Below, one piece after another: positions 48,836 to 61,780 of a stretch of 64,000 bases of DNA. Within the stretch, counting starts at the first letter, position 1, and each line of letters starts with the position of its first letter. This DNA is from Elmis aenea (taxonomy: Eukaryota; Arthropoda; Insecta; Coleoptera; Elmidae), in assembly GCA_947652605.1 (NCBI GenBank), contig OX393577.1:67170108-67234107 (forward strand), given 5' to 3'. The notes beneath the pieces are model-generated. The model worked only from the letters and a program-made list of their open reading frames with translations. It ran no database searches and was not told where the DNA came from. Position numbers and translations under genes: made by a program.

Positions 48836-49145
48836 AGGTATTTAGAAAAAGATGGAGGCGAATCAATTAAGATGGCTTGGACATTTACCACGCATGCCAG
48901 AAAGTAGATACGCGGAAATAGTAGAAAAATGCAGATGGAGGGGAAAAGAATAAGAGGAAGACCAAGAATAAAATGGGGGGAAAAAGTGAGGCAGAGGCTG
49001 GAAGAAAAAGGAGTCAGCTGGAGAGATGTGCCACAATTAGCTAAGGATAGGCAGGAGTGGAGAAACATAACACAGAAATAGAAAATCATACCTCGACACC
49101 GCAAGGTACAAGAGGAACCGATTGAGAAGAAGAAGAACATACAAA
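48836..49145 (+). mobile_element. LINE 3' end fragment
   Basis: The + strand, in broken frames, reads MEANQLRWLGHLPRMPESRY, then a KCRWRGKE-like stretch and residues resembling RPRIKWGEKV with a WRDVPQLAKDRQEWRN-like end, the usual C-terminus of this insect LINE group. It ends in GAAGAAGAAGAA. The tail matches the reversed copy at 42761-42856. Confidence 0.7.
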
Positions 49146-49359
49146 TAAATACATAAATCATTTATTTTGTTCTTGAACAATATATGTACATGGAAAGAAA
49201 GGTTGTTATTTTGTCAAAATAAAGCTAGTTTCAAGTACAAAAATTAACCAAAGTAAAATTCAAGTATTGGAATTTAATTTTCGCGATCCCAGCCGTTCCC
49301 TTCGCAACCCCATTTGGGGTCGCGACCTATAGTGTAAGAAGCGCTTTACTAGGCTAGGT

Positions 49360-49620
49360 CTTATTTCATTTTCCCATTTTGGTCTTGGTCCTCCTCTACT
49401 TTTTTACCTCAAATTTCGTTTTTCGTTTCATTTTTGCGTGCCTGCTTTTAGCATGTGTAGTAGTTGTACCAGCCATCTTAATTAGTTTACCTTCATCTTT
49501 CATGTCTTTCACTCCCAGAGTTTTTCTGATGTTATCGTTGCTAATCTTATCAATTAGTCTACATTCTTCTATTCTTCTCAAAAATCTCATCTCCTGCGCC
49601 TGTATTTTTTGTTGTTAGTG
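49360..49620 (-). mobile_element. LINE C-terminal fragment, reversed
   Basis: The - strand encodes EMRFLRRIEECRLIDKISND with NIRKTLGVKDM, the segment just before the WYGHL motif in insect LINE reverse transcriptases. The downstream part is missing. It lies inverted relative to the neighbouring LINE tail at 48836-49145. Confidence 0.62.
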
Positions 49621-50375
49621 CCCAAATTTCTAAACTGAAAGTAAAAATACACGTTTAATACTCACGTCTCTTTGGAGACCTCCTTCTTGCTTGCTCATTT
49701 GTTACTGGCGCGATAAAATTTCGCCGTTCCATCTAGATGTTATGTTATCTTAAAAGATCTATAGGCTCTATTTGGCTGCGTGAAAACATTATCGTAACGC
49801 TAAAAACAGATCAAAGGTAACCACCATACGGCAATGACAATAAACCATGATTTAAGGAATGTTATTCGCCAATCCTTTACAATTTATTAAAAGCACCTTA
49901 TAACTTACGCTGACAACAAGTTCATTATAATTACGAAGTTGTGGCAAAATTACACATCAAGAATATCTTTAACAATGACCTTAGTGGCACAGGTTCATGA
50001 AATTCCAATTATAAAACACGTGCGCTTCAAAATGAAATATATGCCAAAAGTTTGAATAATATTGTTCATTTTGGCACCACATGGCAGTAAATAGATTTTT
50101 ATTATCTATACATCTAGGAATAGGCATTTATTTACTAACTTTAGACAGACGAAAAATGAGTATGCAAAATTGTACAAGCCGACAATACGTCCTTAAATCA
50201 ATAAATATTATTGGTCCTTTTAGTACATAAATCCGAAGAATTTTCCAGTTAAATGGAAGAGAAAAAAATATATGATTGTTTTGTTAATTTAACCAAAGTT
50301 GTTCCTCAGCCTTTTTGAACCTGTGCCCCCCTTATTCATATTAGTTTTTATTGCGGCCCTCTATCTATTATGCAT

Positions 50376-51662
50376 TGGAACTAAAAAAAGGGTCATCCAA
50401 TTGTTTTTAAATCCGTTCGAGCAAATAATCTTGATCAGCTATCAACCGGAGAGCCTACGTATTGGCCAGCTGATAGAAAAAAGATGCCAGATGTACTCGA
50501 TTTTTGCGTCTCGAAGGGTATTAACAAAAAACAAATTAAACTAGAATCGTGTCTAGACTTATCATCCGATCATTCACCAATTCTCATTACCATGTATTCG
50601 AACATCCTAAAAAAGCAAAAACAGCCTACACTATACAGCAGGAAGACAAATTGGAATATGTTTAGGGAAAGTCTCGACGAGTTGATCTCATTAAGTGTAC
50701 CCCTGCAGACAGAGAGAGAACTAGATAATGCAGTTGAACATCTCACAAAGGCAATCCAAAATGCAGCTTGGAAGGCGACTCCGGATCAAAGGACAACACA
50801 AATAAAGGAAGATTGTCCAGTAATAGTTAAACAAATGATAGCCGAAAACCGAACACTCCGCAAACGGTGGCAGAGAACCAGAACAATGGAAGACAAAATT
50901 AAATTTAACAAGTCAATTAAAAAATTAAAAAAGTTGCTACTTGACCTTAAAAATCAATCAATACAGGAATACCTTGGAAACCTCACAGCTACAGAAGCTA
51001 ATGACTACTCATTGTGGAAGGCCACTAAAAAAATTAAGCGCCCGCAACTAACAATCCCACCTATTAAAAATACAAATGGAAAATGGGCCAAAAACAGCAC
51101 AGAAAAAGCGACAGTATTTGCACAATACCTTGCAGATGTCTTTAAGCCATTGCCATCAACCTTAACAGAAGAAGAAGAAAATGACATATTAAATTTTCTG
51201 GAGACACCCTTTCAGATGGTCAGGCCCATTAAAAAATTTAAAAAGAGTGAAATAAAAAAAGCAATATCCAAAGACATTAACATTAAAAAAGCTCCAGGAT
51301 TTGACTTAATAACCGGAAAAGTGCTCAAAGAAGCCACAGATAAATGCCTAAAATGTATTACACAAATCTTTAATGCAGTTCTCAGGATAGGATACTTCCC
51401 AAATCAATGGAAAGTGGCCCAGATTATTCTCTTGCCTAAACCAGGGAAACCGTTACACGAAGTGACATCTTACAGACCTATCAGTCTACTACCAATTTTA
51501 TCCAAGGTCTTCGAAAAACTTTTTCTAACACGTCTCAAACCATTGCGAAGAGAACTCATCCCAAATCACCAATTCGGTTTCAGGAATCAGCACGCTACGG
51601 TTGAACAAGTACACAGAGTGGTCAAAAGGATAAACAATGATCTGGAAGGCAAAGAATTTTAG
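50376..51662 (+). mobile_element. Jockey-like LINE fragment (endonuclease end and RT start)
   Basis: Readable from HPIVFKSVRANNLDQLS and GEPTYWPADRKKMPDVLDF (end of the endonuclease, with a frame change near 50484), through SSDHSPI, a Lys/Glu-rich linker, KKAPGFDLITGKVLKEA, ILLPKPGKPLHEVTSYRPIS and LLPILSKVFEKL to NHQFGFRNQHATVEQ. The reading frame is open for 392 codons, so the copy is fairly young. It stops after the first third of the reverse transcriptase: the YADD region and 3' end are missing, and so are ORF1 and most of the endonuclease. This is typical of the Jockey clade. Confidence 0.88.
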
Positions 51663-52965
51663 AAATACGTGTTTTACATTTGATAGAAATACTGCATTTG
51701 GCTACTTTAAAATGAATCTTAAGGCATATTTAATATTGTGTGCTTTATCTTGCACATCCTATTTTAAAGATATTTTGTAAATAACGTTAAGACATTAATT
51801 TGTTTAGTAGTTGAATCAAACTCCAGTTCAGATTAATGTTGTAACATTCCTAGAATTACACGTGCAGTTTTGAAAAGCAATTGTGAACTCAAAAATATGA
51901 CGTCTTATGATGCTTGTAAACAAAAACAAGAATATTTATTACATTAGGACTGGAGAAAAATTAACTGTTTTCTGTCTTAAGTAACAGCAAACTTTGAGTA
52001 CCTACTTAAATTAAGTGTTATATCAATATGTTTGCTGATTCATGTTTTAAATTTATTTCAGTTAGTGAATGTCGTTAATAGTTAGTAGCTGCAACACACC
52101 AAACGCATTTTGTTAAATAAGTACCTATTATTTATAATGTGAATATACTTTAAATGAATATATCACATTAAAGCGCTTCAAAAAACTGTTTTTTATTTGC
52201 TTATAATGCATACATACCTAGAGTTGATTGTAAATTTTCTAATATGCTTGCAAAACGTATTTTTTCAAGGTAAGTAGGGACTACATTTGCAAAATTAGGT
52301 CTTGAAATTTTGATTTAAATCGTTACTAAACCAGAACTTATTCCGACAGAAATATTAGGCATTTAGCAGTAATTCTCTTTTTTTAACCTCTGATAATGTA
52401 CCAACTTTATATTTAATAATTTCTTGAACATTAGAGCTTTTCAAGGAAATTTGGTTCCTAGACTAAACAGTAAGTCTTATTAACAAAAAAAGTTAGATAA
52501 GAAGGAAGTCATCAACATTTTAAATTTTAGTCCGCGCGTGGCAAGGCGTTTAATTTTGTTAGGTACTAAACCTTTAAGGAATATTAACAAATTTTACAAC
52601 AAAGACAATACTAAAAATACCTAAATAATGCATTTTAAATAAATACAGAGTATTATTTTACAAAATATATTTATCTATTACAAGTAAAAAACATAAATTA
52701 TAATTGAAAGACTTGAATTATTGCAATAAGTACATAAAAAAATAATATCGTAGGAAATAATCTAGTTTATTTTTAATCTAATTCATATAGCAGTAATAAT
52801 AAAATTTTACTAAAATAATAATGAAACTACTTAAATGGTATACTAATTCTGTCATTTTGTGCTATTTATAACTATATTTGTTCCATAAAGACAGAAACAA
52901 GCATCATTACAATATATAATGAAGATTTTTATCACAGATTTAGGAAGCAAGGCAAATTTCAGTCA
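51663..52965. other. AT-rich spacer downstream of transporter 8
   Basis: About 1.3 kb of AT-rich DNA holding the 3' UTR of transporter 8. No gene or repeat end recognised. Confidence 0.4.
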
Positions 52966-55900
52966 CTACAATTTCGTCATGGTTTCCTCGATTTTGGATT
53001 CCTTGGACCTTGATTTGCTTTGAAGCATTTCTTGGATTCCTTCCAAAGTTTTCCCTTTTGTCTCTGGGACGTACCACGCAATGAATATCAGTCCTAATAT
53101 ATCAAAAACACCGAACAGGAAGAAAGGCACATGCATTCCCGAACTGTCTTTTAAAATTTGAAACATTTTTGTGCCTATAGTGGCTATAATGCTGTAGTAA
53201 ATGTCTACAAGACACAAGGCGAAACCCTTAACATTGGCTGGGAATAATTCTCCAGCCATTATAATGGGTATATTCTGCATACCGATGCTAAAGATTATAA
53301 TAAATAATATGAGAGTTGCAAATGGTATGAACGTGAAATTGCTTGTGTCTATATCCGTGGAATTTTTAACGTAAAAGTACGCTCCTTCTATAAATAACGT
53401 CAAAGCCGAACCACAGGAAGATATCATGAGTAAAGGACGTCTTCCAGCTCTGTCCACCAAGGCAGATGAGATGCAACAAACGATTAATTCGATGCCAAAA
53501 TAAATAACCGCTATTAGTCCTGAAGAAATGTTAGCACCAACTTCATTGAAAATAATTTCGAGATAAAAAGATATCGTGGTGGCCCCACTAAGTTGCTGGA
53601 AACTGCGAAGTCCAAGCATGATTATAGCACCTCTTCTGTTACTAGGAACTGTAAAGAGATCCAAAAATTTCCCTGTATTTTCAGTTTGTTCCTTAATAGC
53701 AGCGCTAATCCGATTGAATTCCATATCAACATCATCAGTCCCTTTGAAAATCTTCAAGCTCCTCTGGGCTTTTTCCATTTTCCCTTTCATTATGAGATAA
53801 TAAAAACTTTCAGGCATCCCCAAGAAAGTTACAAACAGCAGCACAGGAAAAACCGATGATATTATGGCAGTCGTTGTTATGGCAAAATACGAACCAATCC
53901 CGTTTATCAATAAAAACCCAAAGATCCACGTGATCGAGCAGCTTGATCCTAGAAGGCCCCGTATTTTTGGATTTGCTATTTCTCCTAGATACATCGGTAG
54001 CGAAGTGAAGATGAATCCATCGCCTATTCCTGATATGAATCTCGCTATTAGCAGCATCGTGACGCTCTTTGCGAATGCTACCATGATCCATCCGATGAAA
54101 AATGGGAGTGCTGTGAGTAGGATGACTTTTTTGCGGCCGATAATGTCGACTAGGAGACAACCAATTATGCCGCCGAGTGTTGAGCCCATTAGGGGAATTA
54201 CAGCTAACCAGGAACCTTCAGAATTTGTTGTTGGAATAGTCGAGTTCTTGTCCAGGAGTTGGGGAAGTGATGGTGATGGCCATCCGTATTGCATACCGCT
54301 GCTTACTATTCCCAAAGATCCTGAAACAATTTATGTATTAAGTAGGGAATTATCCATTTTTATATTAGAAAAATAAAGAAGGATATTGGAAAATATTTAT
54401 TAGTTAAAATCACAGAATCTCAGAATAGAAGTTAATATTAAAAAATAAACCCGAACTAATAACTATTAATGATAAAGCAGGAAATGTACTAATAGACGAA
54501 AAGGACATAATAGAAAGAATACTTTAAAGAATTATTTAATCAAAACAATAAGAAAATGACACCACAAAATGAGAGAAAAGAGCAGACAAAACTCAACACA
54601 GAAAAACAAGAAGACGGCATAACAATAGAGGAACTACAACAAGGATTAAAGGAATTAAAAAACGGGAAAGCACCAGGACATGACCGAATAACAAGCGAAA
54701 TGCTAAAGAATATGGGACCTAAAGGAACACTTCTACTTATAGAAGTTACGAACAAGGCATGTTCGGAAGAAATAATACCGATTGACTGGGAGATAAGTAT
54801 GATACTGCCTATATTTAAGAAGGGGGACAACAAAGATTGCAGTAATAACAGAGGCATAATGCTTCTCAGCACTAAAATTGCAAAAAAAAATTAGATAAGA
54901 CATTAACAGAATCACAAAATGGATTTAGAAAAAGTAGGAGTGTTCAGGATCACATATTCACAATTAATCAGATTAGAACCAAAACACAACTAAAAAAAGA
55001 AAAAGCAATATTTGCATTAATAGATCTACAAAAGCATTCAATAAAGTGTTTAGACGAAAAGTCTGGGAGATCCTTGAGGAAAGAAACGTAGACAATAAAC
55101 TAAGTTGAAATATTAACTGCTTGTATAAGAAGACAATAAATTACGTGATAACCAAAAATATGAAATCAGACTCTTTCAATACAGAAGATGGATTAAGACA
55201 AGGAGGAGGAATGAGTCCAGTACTGTTTACGATATTTATGGACAATAAAATTACGAAATGCAAACGAAATGTTAAGAGTCTATTCGTAGGCTACAAGAAT
55301 TTACTGAAGGTCAAAATATCAGAGTGTGCGTTCGCAGACGATGTAGTCATTATGGGAGAGAATGAAAGGGATCTAAAAACTAATATAGAAATTTGGAAAG
55401 AAGTATTAGAAGAAAACGGAATGGAAATAAATCACAAGAAAACAAAAGTGATGACGATAAACGGAGGAAACGAGAACATAAACATACAAATTGAATGAGT
55501 AAAAATAGAAACTTTACAATATTTCAACTACCTCAGAGTAACAATCAAAAATACAGGACAACAAGAATTGGAAATTAGCTAGAGGTTAGAATAAGCAATG
55601 AAAACCTATTACGTTGTCGACAAAACTTTTATTAATAAAAAATAAATCTAAAAAAAGACAAAAATTAGTGTATACCGTACAATATACTGACTGATCTTGA
55701 CATTTGGTTGCGAGTCATGGATATTAAGATCGAGCCAAAAAAGTAAAACCCAAGCGGCCGATATGAAATTTTTAGGAAGAGTAAGAGGCATAATAAGAGA
55801 AGACAGAATAAGAAACGAAGAGATTAGAAATGAATTAGAAGTGGAATCTATCTTAGAATCCATAGAAACTAGACAACTGAGTTGGTGGGGGCATCTACAG

Positions 55901-58900
55901 AGGATGGACACAAGAAGAGAGGCAGAGACAGAGTGGGAAGCAAGAATACAAGCAAGTAGGAAAAGAGGAAAACCGAGAGAAACATCGGAAAAGGCGGTAA
56001 CAAAAACCTTGGAGAAGAAAGGAAAATCATGGTGTGAAGTGAAAGAAATAACACAGAACAAAAAACAATGGCGCCAATTCATGTATAATACATAGACGTG
56101 CACACATCCCTACACCTACGGGTATATATACAGGGTGTTGCATAACCAAACGGGCAAACTTATATACAGGTTGGGGCACGGGAACCGACTGTTTTTAAAT
56201 TGATTAATACTCGGCCATTAAGAAAGGTAGCGTCGTGTGATAGGTGTCATTTAATTCCTTAGCTCAAAGCATTTTATTATCAACTAACATGGAGCCGTGG
56301 ACACTAGAGCACCGCGGTTCAGCGCGAGTTTCGCCGCAGATTCGATATTCATAGAAATGACTCTGTTCCCGCTCATGACACAATTTTACGTTGGGTAAAC
56401 AATCTTCGAACAAGAGGCCCAATGATGAAAAAGAATCCGCCCGGCCCCCCAACGTACTATGCGTACTCCAGAGAACGTGGAAAGAGTCAGACAAGCGGAA
56501 CTGCGAAGCCCAGGCCGCTCTGCTCGAAGACATTCAGCTGCACTCACATCAGCAATCGTACTGTAAGACGGATTTTGTATGGTGAACTACGTTTCCATTC
56601 ATAGAAACAAGCGGTTGTGCAGAAATTGAATGTAAGGGATTACCCTCAACGATTGCTTTTGCACAGGAAATGCTTGCACTCTTCGAGCAAAATGAAGACA
56701 TGAGCGATGAGGTCCATTTCCACTTTAATGGGGCCGTCAACAGACAAAATTGTTGGTATTGGGCTGCTGAAAATCCGCGACAATTTCACGAAAAACCGCT
56801 GCATAGCCCGAAGGTGGCAAAGTTTACCCAACGTAAAATTGTGTCATGAGCGGGAACAGAGTAATTTCTATGAATATTGAATCTGCGGCGAAACTCGCGT
56901 TGAACCGCGGTGCTCTAGTGTCCACGGCTCCATGTTAGTTGATAATAAAATGCTTTGAGCTAAGGAATTAAATGACACCTGTCACACGACGCTACCTTTC
57001 TTAATGGCCGAGTACTAATCAATTAAAAAACAGTCGGTTCCCGTGCCCCACCCTGTATATTAAAAAATTAACTTTAGATAAGTGTTGATTTTGTGAGTAT
57101 TACCAAAATTTAAATTTATTTAATTTATTATTATGTGTTAGAATAAAATTTTGTGATAAAATAAATGCTTAGAGGAAGCATAATCTGAAATCTTAAAAGT
57201 GCCCTTCTTTCTTGCAAAGGCATTGCTGTCATCGTAAAGAAAACATCGTGCAAACATCAATTAAAATTAAAGTATCTGTTACAATTATGTAGCAATTTTT
57301 TCGGATTGTCTACACAGCTCTGCAAGGTTTGTAGGTTAGTTGCATGAACTTGACCTTTAAAGTATCCCCACAGTATAAATCAGTGTATCTTTACGATCTC
57401 AACAATGCCTAGACCAGCATGGTGAGTATATCAAGTAAACTAAACCATCATTTGGGTATTTAAAAAGCAAGTTTTTATTTGTTATCTTTATTCTGCCCTT
57501 ACTCAAAAAAGTGCATTTAATTAAAATTAAATGAATTAGTAATGTACTTATCAACAACCGTAGTGAGTAAACATTATTTAAGCGCATCTGCATTTACAAA
57601 GAAATGCATTTAAGTTGCTTGAAAAAACTATCGCGAGACAAATTATGCATCACTTCTACTACCTACTACTGTTACAGATAACAATTGCTTCTGACTCAGT
57701 TGTTCTGTGAGTATCCGCATTTTTATGCATAAAATCAATTTTTGTAACTATGCAAGCGAATGGGTATTTAAACGTGCATTGGAAGCGTTTTACTGTGCAC
57801 CAATTACAGGAATTGCATCACGCCGGAGAATATTTTCGTGTAATATTGATTTTTTAGTACGTAATTTCCAAGAAAATGTTGATGCCGTAAATAGCAAATT
57901 ATATAATTAAGAGTAACTGAAACACATCCTCATAGGAAACGAATATTCATATGGAAATGTAACAGAGACAATTAAGTTGTAGTTTAAAGGTTAGTAGGTC
58001 TTTGTAAGGTATCTTTCCATCTTATAATAATGAAGATTATAGATTTTTATGATGAATCAAAACCATTTTGTCTAGGATCATTAGAACCATTATAAAAACT
58101 TTGTTAGAAGCAGCGAGCGGAATTAACGATTATAAACGAAAGCATTAGTGTTTTATACTGTTATAATTACAGTTATGCTTAATTAATGAAGAAGTAGCCG
58201 ATAGCCAAGTTTAGAAAACCGCTGACAAACTTGAGAGCTAAGTGGGAAGTGCTCGTGAAACGATCGTGTTTTTAATTAAATTTTATTTATACCTATCATT
58301 TAAAACATCGTAAAGAGGAACATTTAGAATATTATTAGTTGTATCTATCAATATCTGTATCATATACAGGGTGCGCCAAATACAGGAGCAATCATTGAAA
58401 ACTAGTTAACAAGGGCAACCATTAGAATCACATTAATGGTTAGAGATATGGAAGTCGGGTTAATTAAGAGAAAATGTTTGTGTTTTCAAAATGTACAAAA
58501 GTACACTCATGAACGCTCAAACCTCTTTCCTACAGCATATGTACTTATTGCTCTACACTCTACAGGGTGGTCCACTAGTAGCAACACTTTAACAGTCGAA
58601 AGAAAAACTTATTTTAAAGCGAATATTCTATATCAACATGGGTCCAAAAACGCTGCATTTTAAAGATACAGGGTGTTGAACTTTTAGAAAATATAACGAT
58701 AATATTTAACCGTTTCTCAACCAGTAAATATATTTAAACCAAATTTGGTATACAGCACCACCTTACAGGTTACCACAATCGGTAAAAATTTCAAGTCCCA
58801 CAAGCAACCAGTGGCGGAGTTGTGGGGGCTCAGTTTCAATAAATTTTATAAAAAAATAGTACGACCCTGTTCAAAATCAAACTCGAACCTTATTTTGGGT

Positions 58901-60380
58901 AGAGCATTTTATTCTAAACAAAAAGTGTTTCTTAAGTTTTCTTCGTATCGGCCACCGTTTGGCGAGGAATTTGATTTATTTTACAATTTTCGCGAAAAAT
59001 TTGCTCCCAAGTTCGATCTAAAAATATCGCGAAAAGCAGAAAATTGCAAAATGCTCATTAATCGTTAATTTGGCGGAACTTCTTTCCTCATTATTAGTAT
59101 GTTCTGTTATTAAAATCAAAAAAATGTTACTTTCATCACCGGTCTCCCCTACTACAAAACCGCTATATCAATTTTATTAAAGCTTTTTTAAATTCCGAGA
59201 TAAATGGCAAAGTGTTTTTTTTTACAGTTAGTAGTTGGGTTTCGCGTCAAATTTTTTTTTTCCATATCTAGAATCAAACGGGTTTGCACCATTTATTTTA
59301 CACACATTGTATAACAATTACCAAGGCAGTAAAATTCGACTTATCGCGAATGTGGAAATAAGCACGCCTGTGATAAAAAGCAACTTTACGGCCTTGATGC
59401 ATATTAAATCGTCAAAGAAATAGCGAAAAATCAAGCACATACATAAAGTTCTACTTCATCTGTCAGATTCTCATTCTGTCAAATATGTATTGAACAAAAG
59501 CACGCCCATTTTGACTAAATTCAACCAATGATCGTAGCGCATTTTACTTTTTTACTGTCGATCAGCAGTGAAAATGTTTATTACAGCCGCTTTTGGGTAC
59601 TTATTGAGCCAGTTTAGTGACAATTGCAGAAAAAATTATGTACACGTAAAAACAGTTTTTAAGTTAAAGAGATTGGTTGAATAAATCCAGTCTTTAAACG
59701 TACCACACAATTAATAGCTAAATGAAGCAATGCAATTTATTATGATCAACTAACATTTCCAAAAAATAGAGTTTGTTGGGGTTATTTCCGAAATAAAAAA
59801 TAAAAATTGAGGTCATCGATGCTCTTCAAGACACCCTGTATATATAAATACTCGTTTTATGAAGAAAAAGGATTTTTAATATTTACCAACTACGCAAACT
59901 ACTTCCAAACAAATTTGTTTAAATTGACCACAATTTACTGACGAATCATTTAATACAAAAAAATATTAATACATAACTTCTATTTGAAAATTTTTCTACA
60001 ATGATTTAAACTATTTGGCCCAGTTTCAAATACATTCAGTGCAGAATATAGATTACTTTTCAGGGACAGAACACGTACGTTTCAAGTTTAAAGTTCAGGG
60101 CTGCAGTTATGAAAAAAGCGGAGCCTTTGCAATGCGGAAAACTCATTTTAAAGCCATTTTAGCATTATTGTGTTTTGGGAAATTTTAAAAGCCCTTTTTT
60201 AATTAAGGGTTTTCAGATTTAAATAATTCTATTAACAAAGTTCTTGTTAGATAATTAGTGCAATTATTAAAAATGTTAAGAACAATATGTATCGGGCAAT
60301 ATAAACAAATTACCTGTAACCATGGCAATGTACTGGATCGTGGTTGGCGCCAAAGTGTCCTTAAGCTTTTGCACATACAT
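52966..60380 (-). CDS. Sugar transporter 8 (Tret1-like, MFS sugar porter)
   Basis: Predicted 473-aa carrier. Exon 1 is 60314..60380 (22 codons, ending IQYIAMVT) with donor CAG|GTAATT. Exon 2 is 52966..54320 after TTGTTTCAG. The phase-1 intron, about 6.0 kb, is the longest in the cluster and carries a LINE and several DNA elements. Motifs: QYGWPSPSLPQLL, DIIGRKK, GEIANPKIRG, RSFQQLSGATTI, DRAGRR and PETKGKTLEGIQ. Two exceptions: the loop after helix 6, WMPESP in the paralogues, is GMPESF here, losing the Trp and the second Pro; and helix 10 reads GMQNIPI. The Lys/Ser/Glu tail is predicted cytosolic. Confidence 0.9.
54430..56098 (+). mobile_element. Dead LINE in the intron of transporter 8
   Basis: A near-complete reverse-transcriptase region in broken frames. 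In order: a KELKNGKAPGHDRITSEMLK block, ISMILPIFKKGDNKDC, ESQNGFRKSRSVQDHI, GLRQGGGMSPVLFTIF, CAFADDVVIMGENERDL (catalytic FADD), INHKKTKVMTINGG, then the tail with RQLSWWGHLQRMDTRREA and KQWRQFMYNT. At least four stops or shifts separate the parts. No endonuclease is readable. Antisense to the transporter; a relic. Confidence 0.85.
56165..57057. mobile_element. Palindromic DDE transposon remnant
   Basis: Inverted arms of about 235 bp (56165-56400 and 56822-57057). The tips are TACAGG..GGGGCACGGGAACC and the mirror ending CACCCTGTA. Each arm contains a transposase start beginning MEPWTLEHR, on + at 56290 and on - near 56935. The + copy runs on in broken frames: FRRRFDIHRNDSVPAHDTIL, RTRGPMMKKNPPGPP and SNRTVRRILYGELRFH, the N-terminal DNA-binding half of the DUF4817/Tc3-like family. 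The catalytic half is reduced to scraps (ENPRQFHEKPLHSPKV-like reading). Confidence 0.82.
58375..59840. mobile_element. Nest of TACAGGGTG-ended elements
   Basis: Left-type tips occur at 58375 (TACAGGGTGCGCC), 58561 (TACAGGGTGGTCCAC) and 58667 (TACAGGGTGTTGAAC), and one right-type tip ACACCCTGTA ends at 59840. A hAT-like tip CAGTGGCGGAG lies near 58810. An open frame at 58745-59068 has no recognised domain. Several elements appear nested or overlapping. Confidence 0.55.
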
Positions 60381-61780
60381 TTTGAACTAAAGCACTGCCG
60401 ACTTCGTATCGATTTATTCAAACAAGCACAGGATTATATTTCGTTAGTTTAGAGAACATTGATTTCACTAGCCAACTTTGTTTCAGAAATAGAAATATTG
60501 CACTGCGTTTGGAGCTAAACAGAGTGGTTGTTTGCGTACTGTCCACGGAGTTTTTATTAGCAAGCTCAATTTTAAGGTAGTGGGGCGAAAGTTTATCGCT
60601 TTTACATAAAAAATTACCGCAATTTCAATTTACAAGAGATAAACAATAATTGATATTTGATAGCATCTTAAATAACAAGTTTATCGTGTCGTATTTTGAT
60701 AGTTACGCGGGTTGTATTTCGTTATGTTTAATTTATCACACACAGAACTGATCACTTCTTTGATTATTTTTAACATTAAAGAATTATATTTTTTAAATTT
60801 ATTATTATTACTCGACTATTTTCCGCAACAAATTAATATCTGTTATTTTTGCACGAACTGAATGGAGTTCCTGAACTTGAAAGCTTAAACTGAAAGTAGT
60901 TTTTGGCATCAGGTGACTTACTCGTTGTTAGATCACGTGCCAAAAATTTCTGCTTGTAAGAATCGATATCCTAGTAACTTCAAAAAATTAAAGCAAGCGA
61001 ATACTTACGTCAGCACAATCATTACGTAAGCAAAACTGTTTTAAAACGGGTCATAAAATTAAATTTATTGTCAATCATTATTGTTCTATACTCACAACTT
61101 CGTAAAAGAAGTTAATAAAATTCGTTGGAGCATTGCTAAACATTGTTAAGCAACATTTTTTGTAAAAGCAATAGAAAAAATTGTTCTAAAACGTTTTTGT
61201 ATAGTCAGGATTATCCAGGAAGTTTCAACTGTTTGTTTTGGTTACATGAAACCTTGTTGTACAATTATTACAAACGTTATCTTAAACCTTGCCAGACAGA
61301 TAGTCAAACGAAATGGATGGTTAATAAACATAATTTAATAAGTTTACATAAATTGGTTTAAAAATTAATGCTTAAAATAATTTTTTATACCATAACGATA
61401 TTTTTATGTCAGCATCTATTGACTTTGATTTTGTAGATTTCAATTATAAGTTTTTTTTCAAAAACGTCAAAGGTATTTTATGCCTAAGACTACAGTTTTT
61501 AGGTAATTTAAGTGTTTTTATTTTCCTGTTTACAGTTACAAAACATGTTAAATATTAATACATTTTTTAAAGTTATGTATCCGCCAATATAATTTTTTAA
61601 AAAAAGTTAATTACTCAAAAACTGTCGTTTTTTATGATTGTACATTTTTGAAAAAAAGATTTAAGAACCAAAATTTTCAGGACGTTTTTTAAAATAAAAA
61701 ATTGACCAAGTAGATTACAAATAATTTCAAGTAAATTGCGATTTCACTGTTGCACTACATTCATTAAAGCAAGGTCTAAT
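60381..61780. other. Region upstream of transporter 8
   Basis: Should contain the promoter of transporter 8. No core-promoter motif, gene or clear element ends could be supported. Confidence 0.35.

Noticed and set aside
58745..59068. 107-codon + frame as a gene
   Set aside because: Lies among nested transposon ends, starts next to a hAT-like tip and has no recognised domain.
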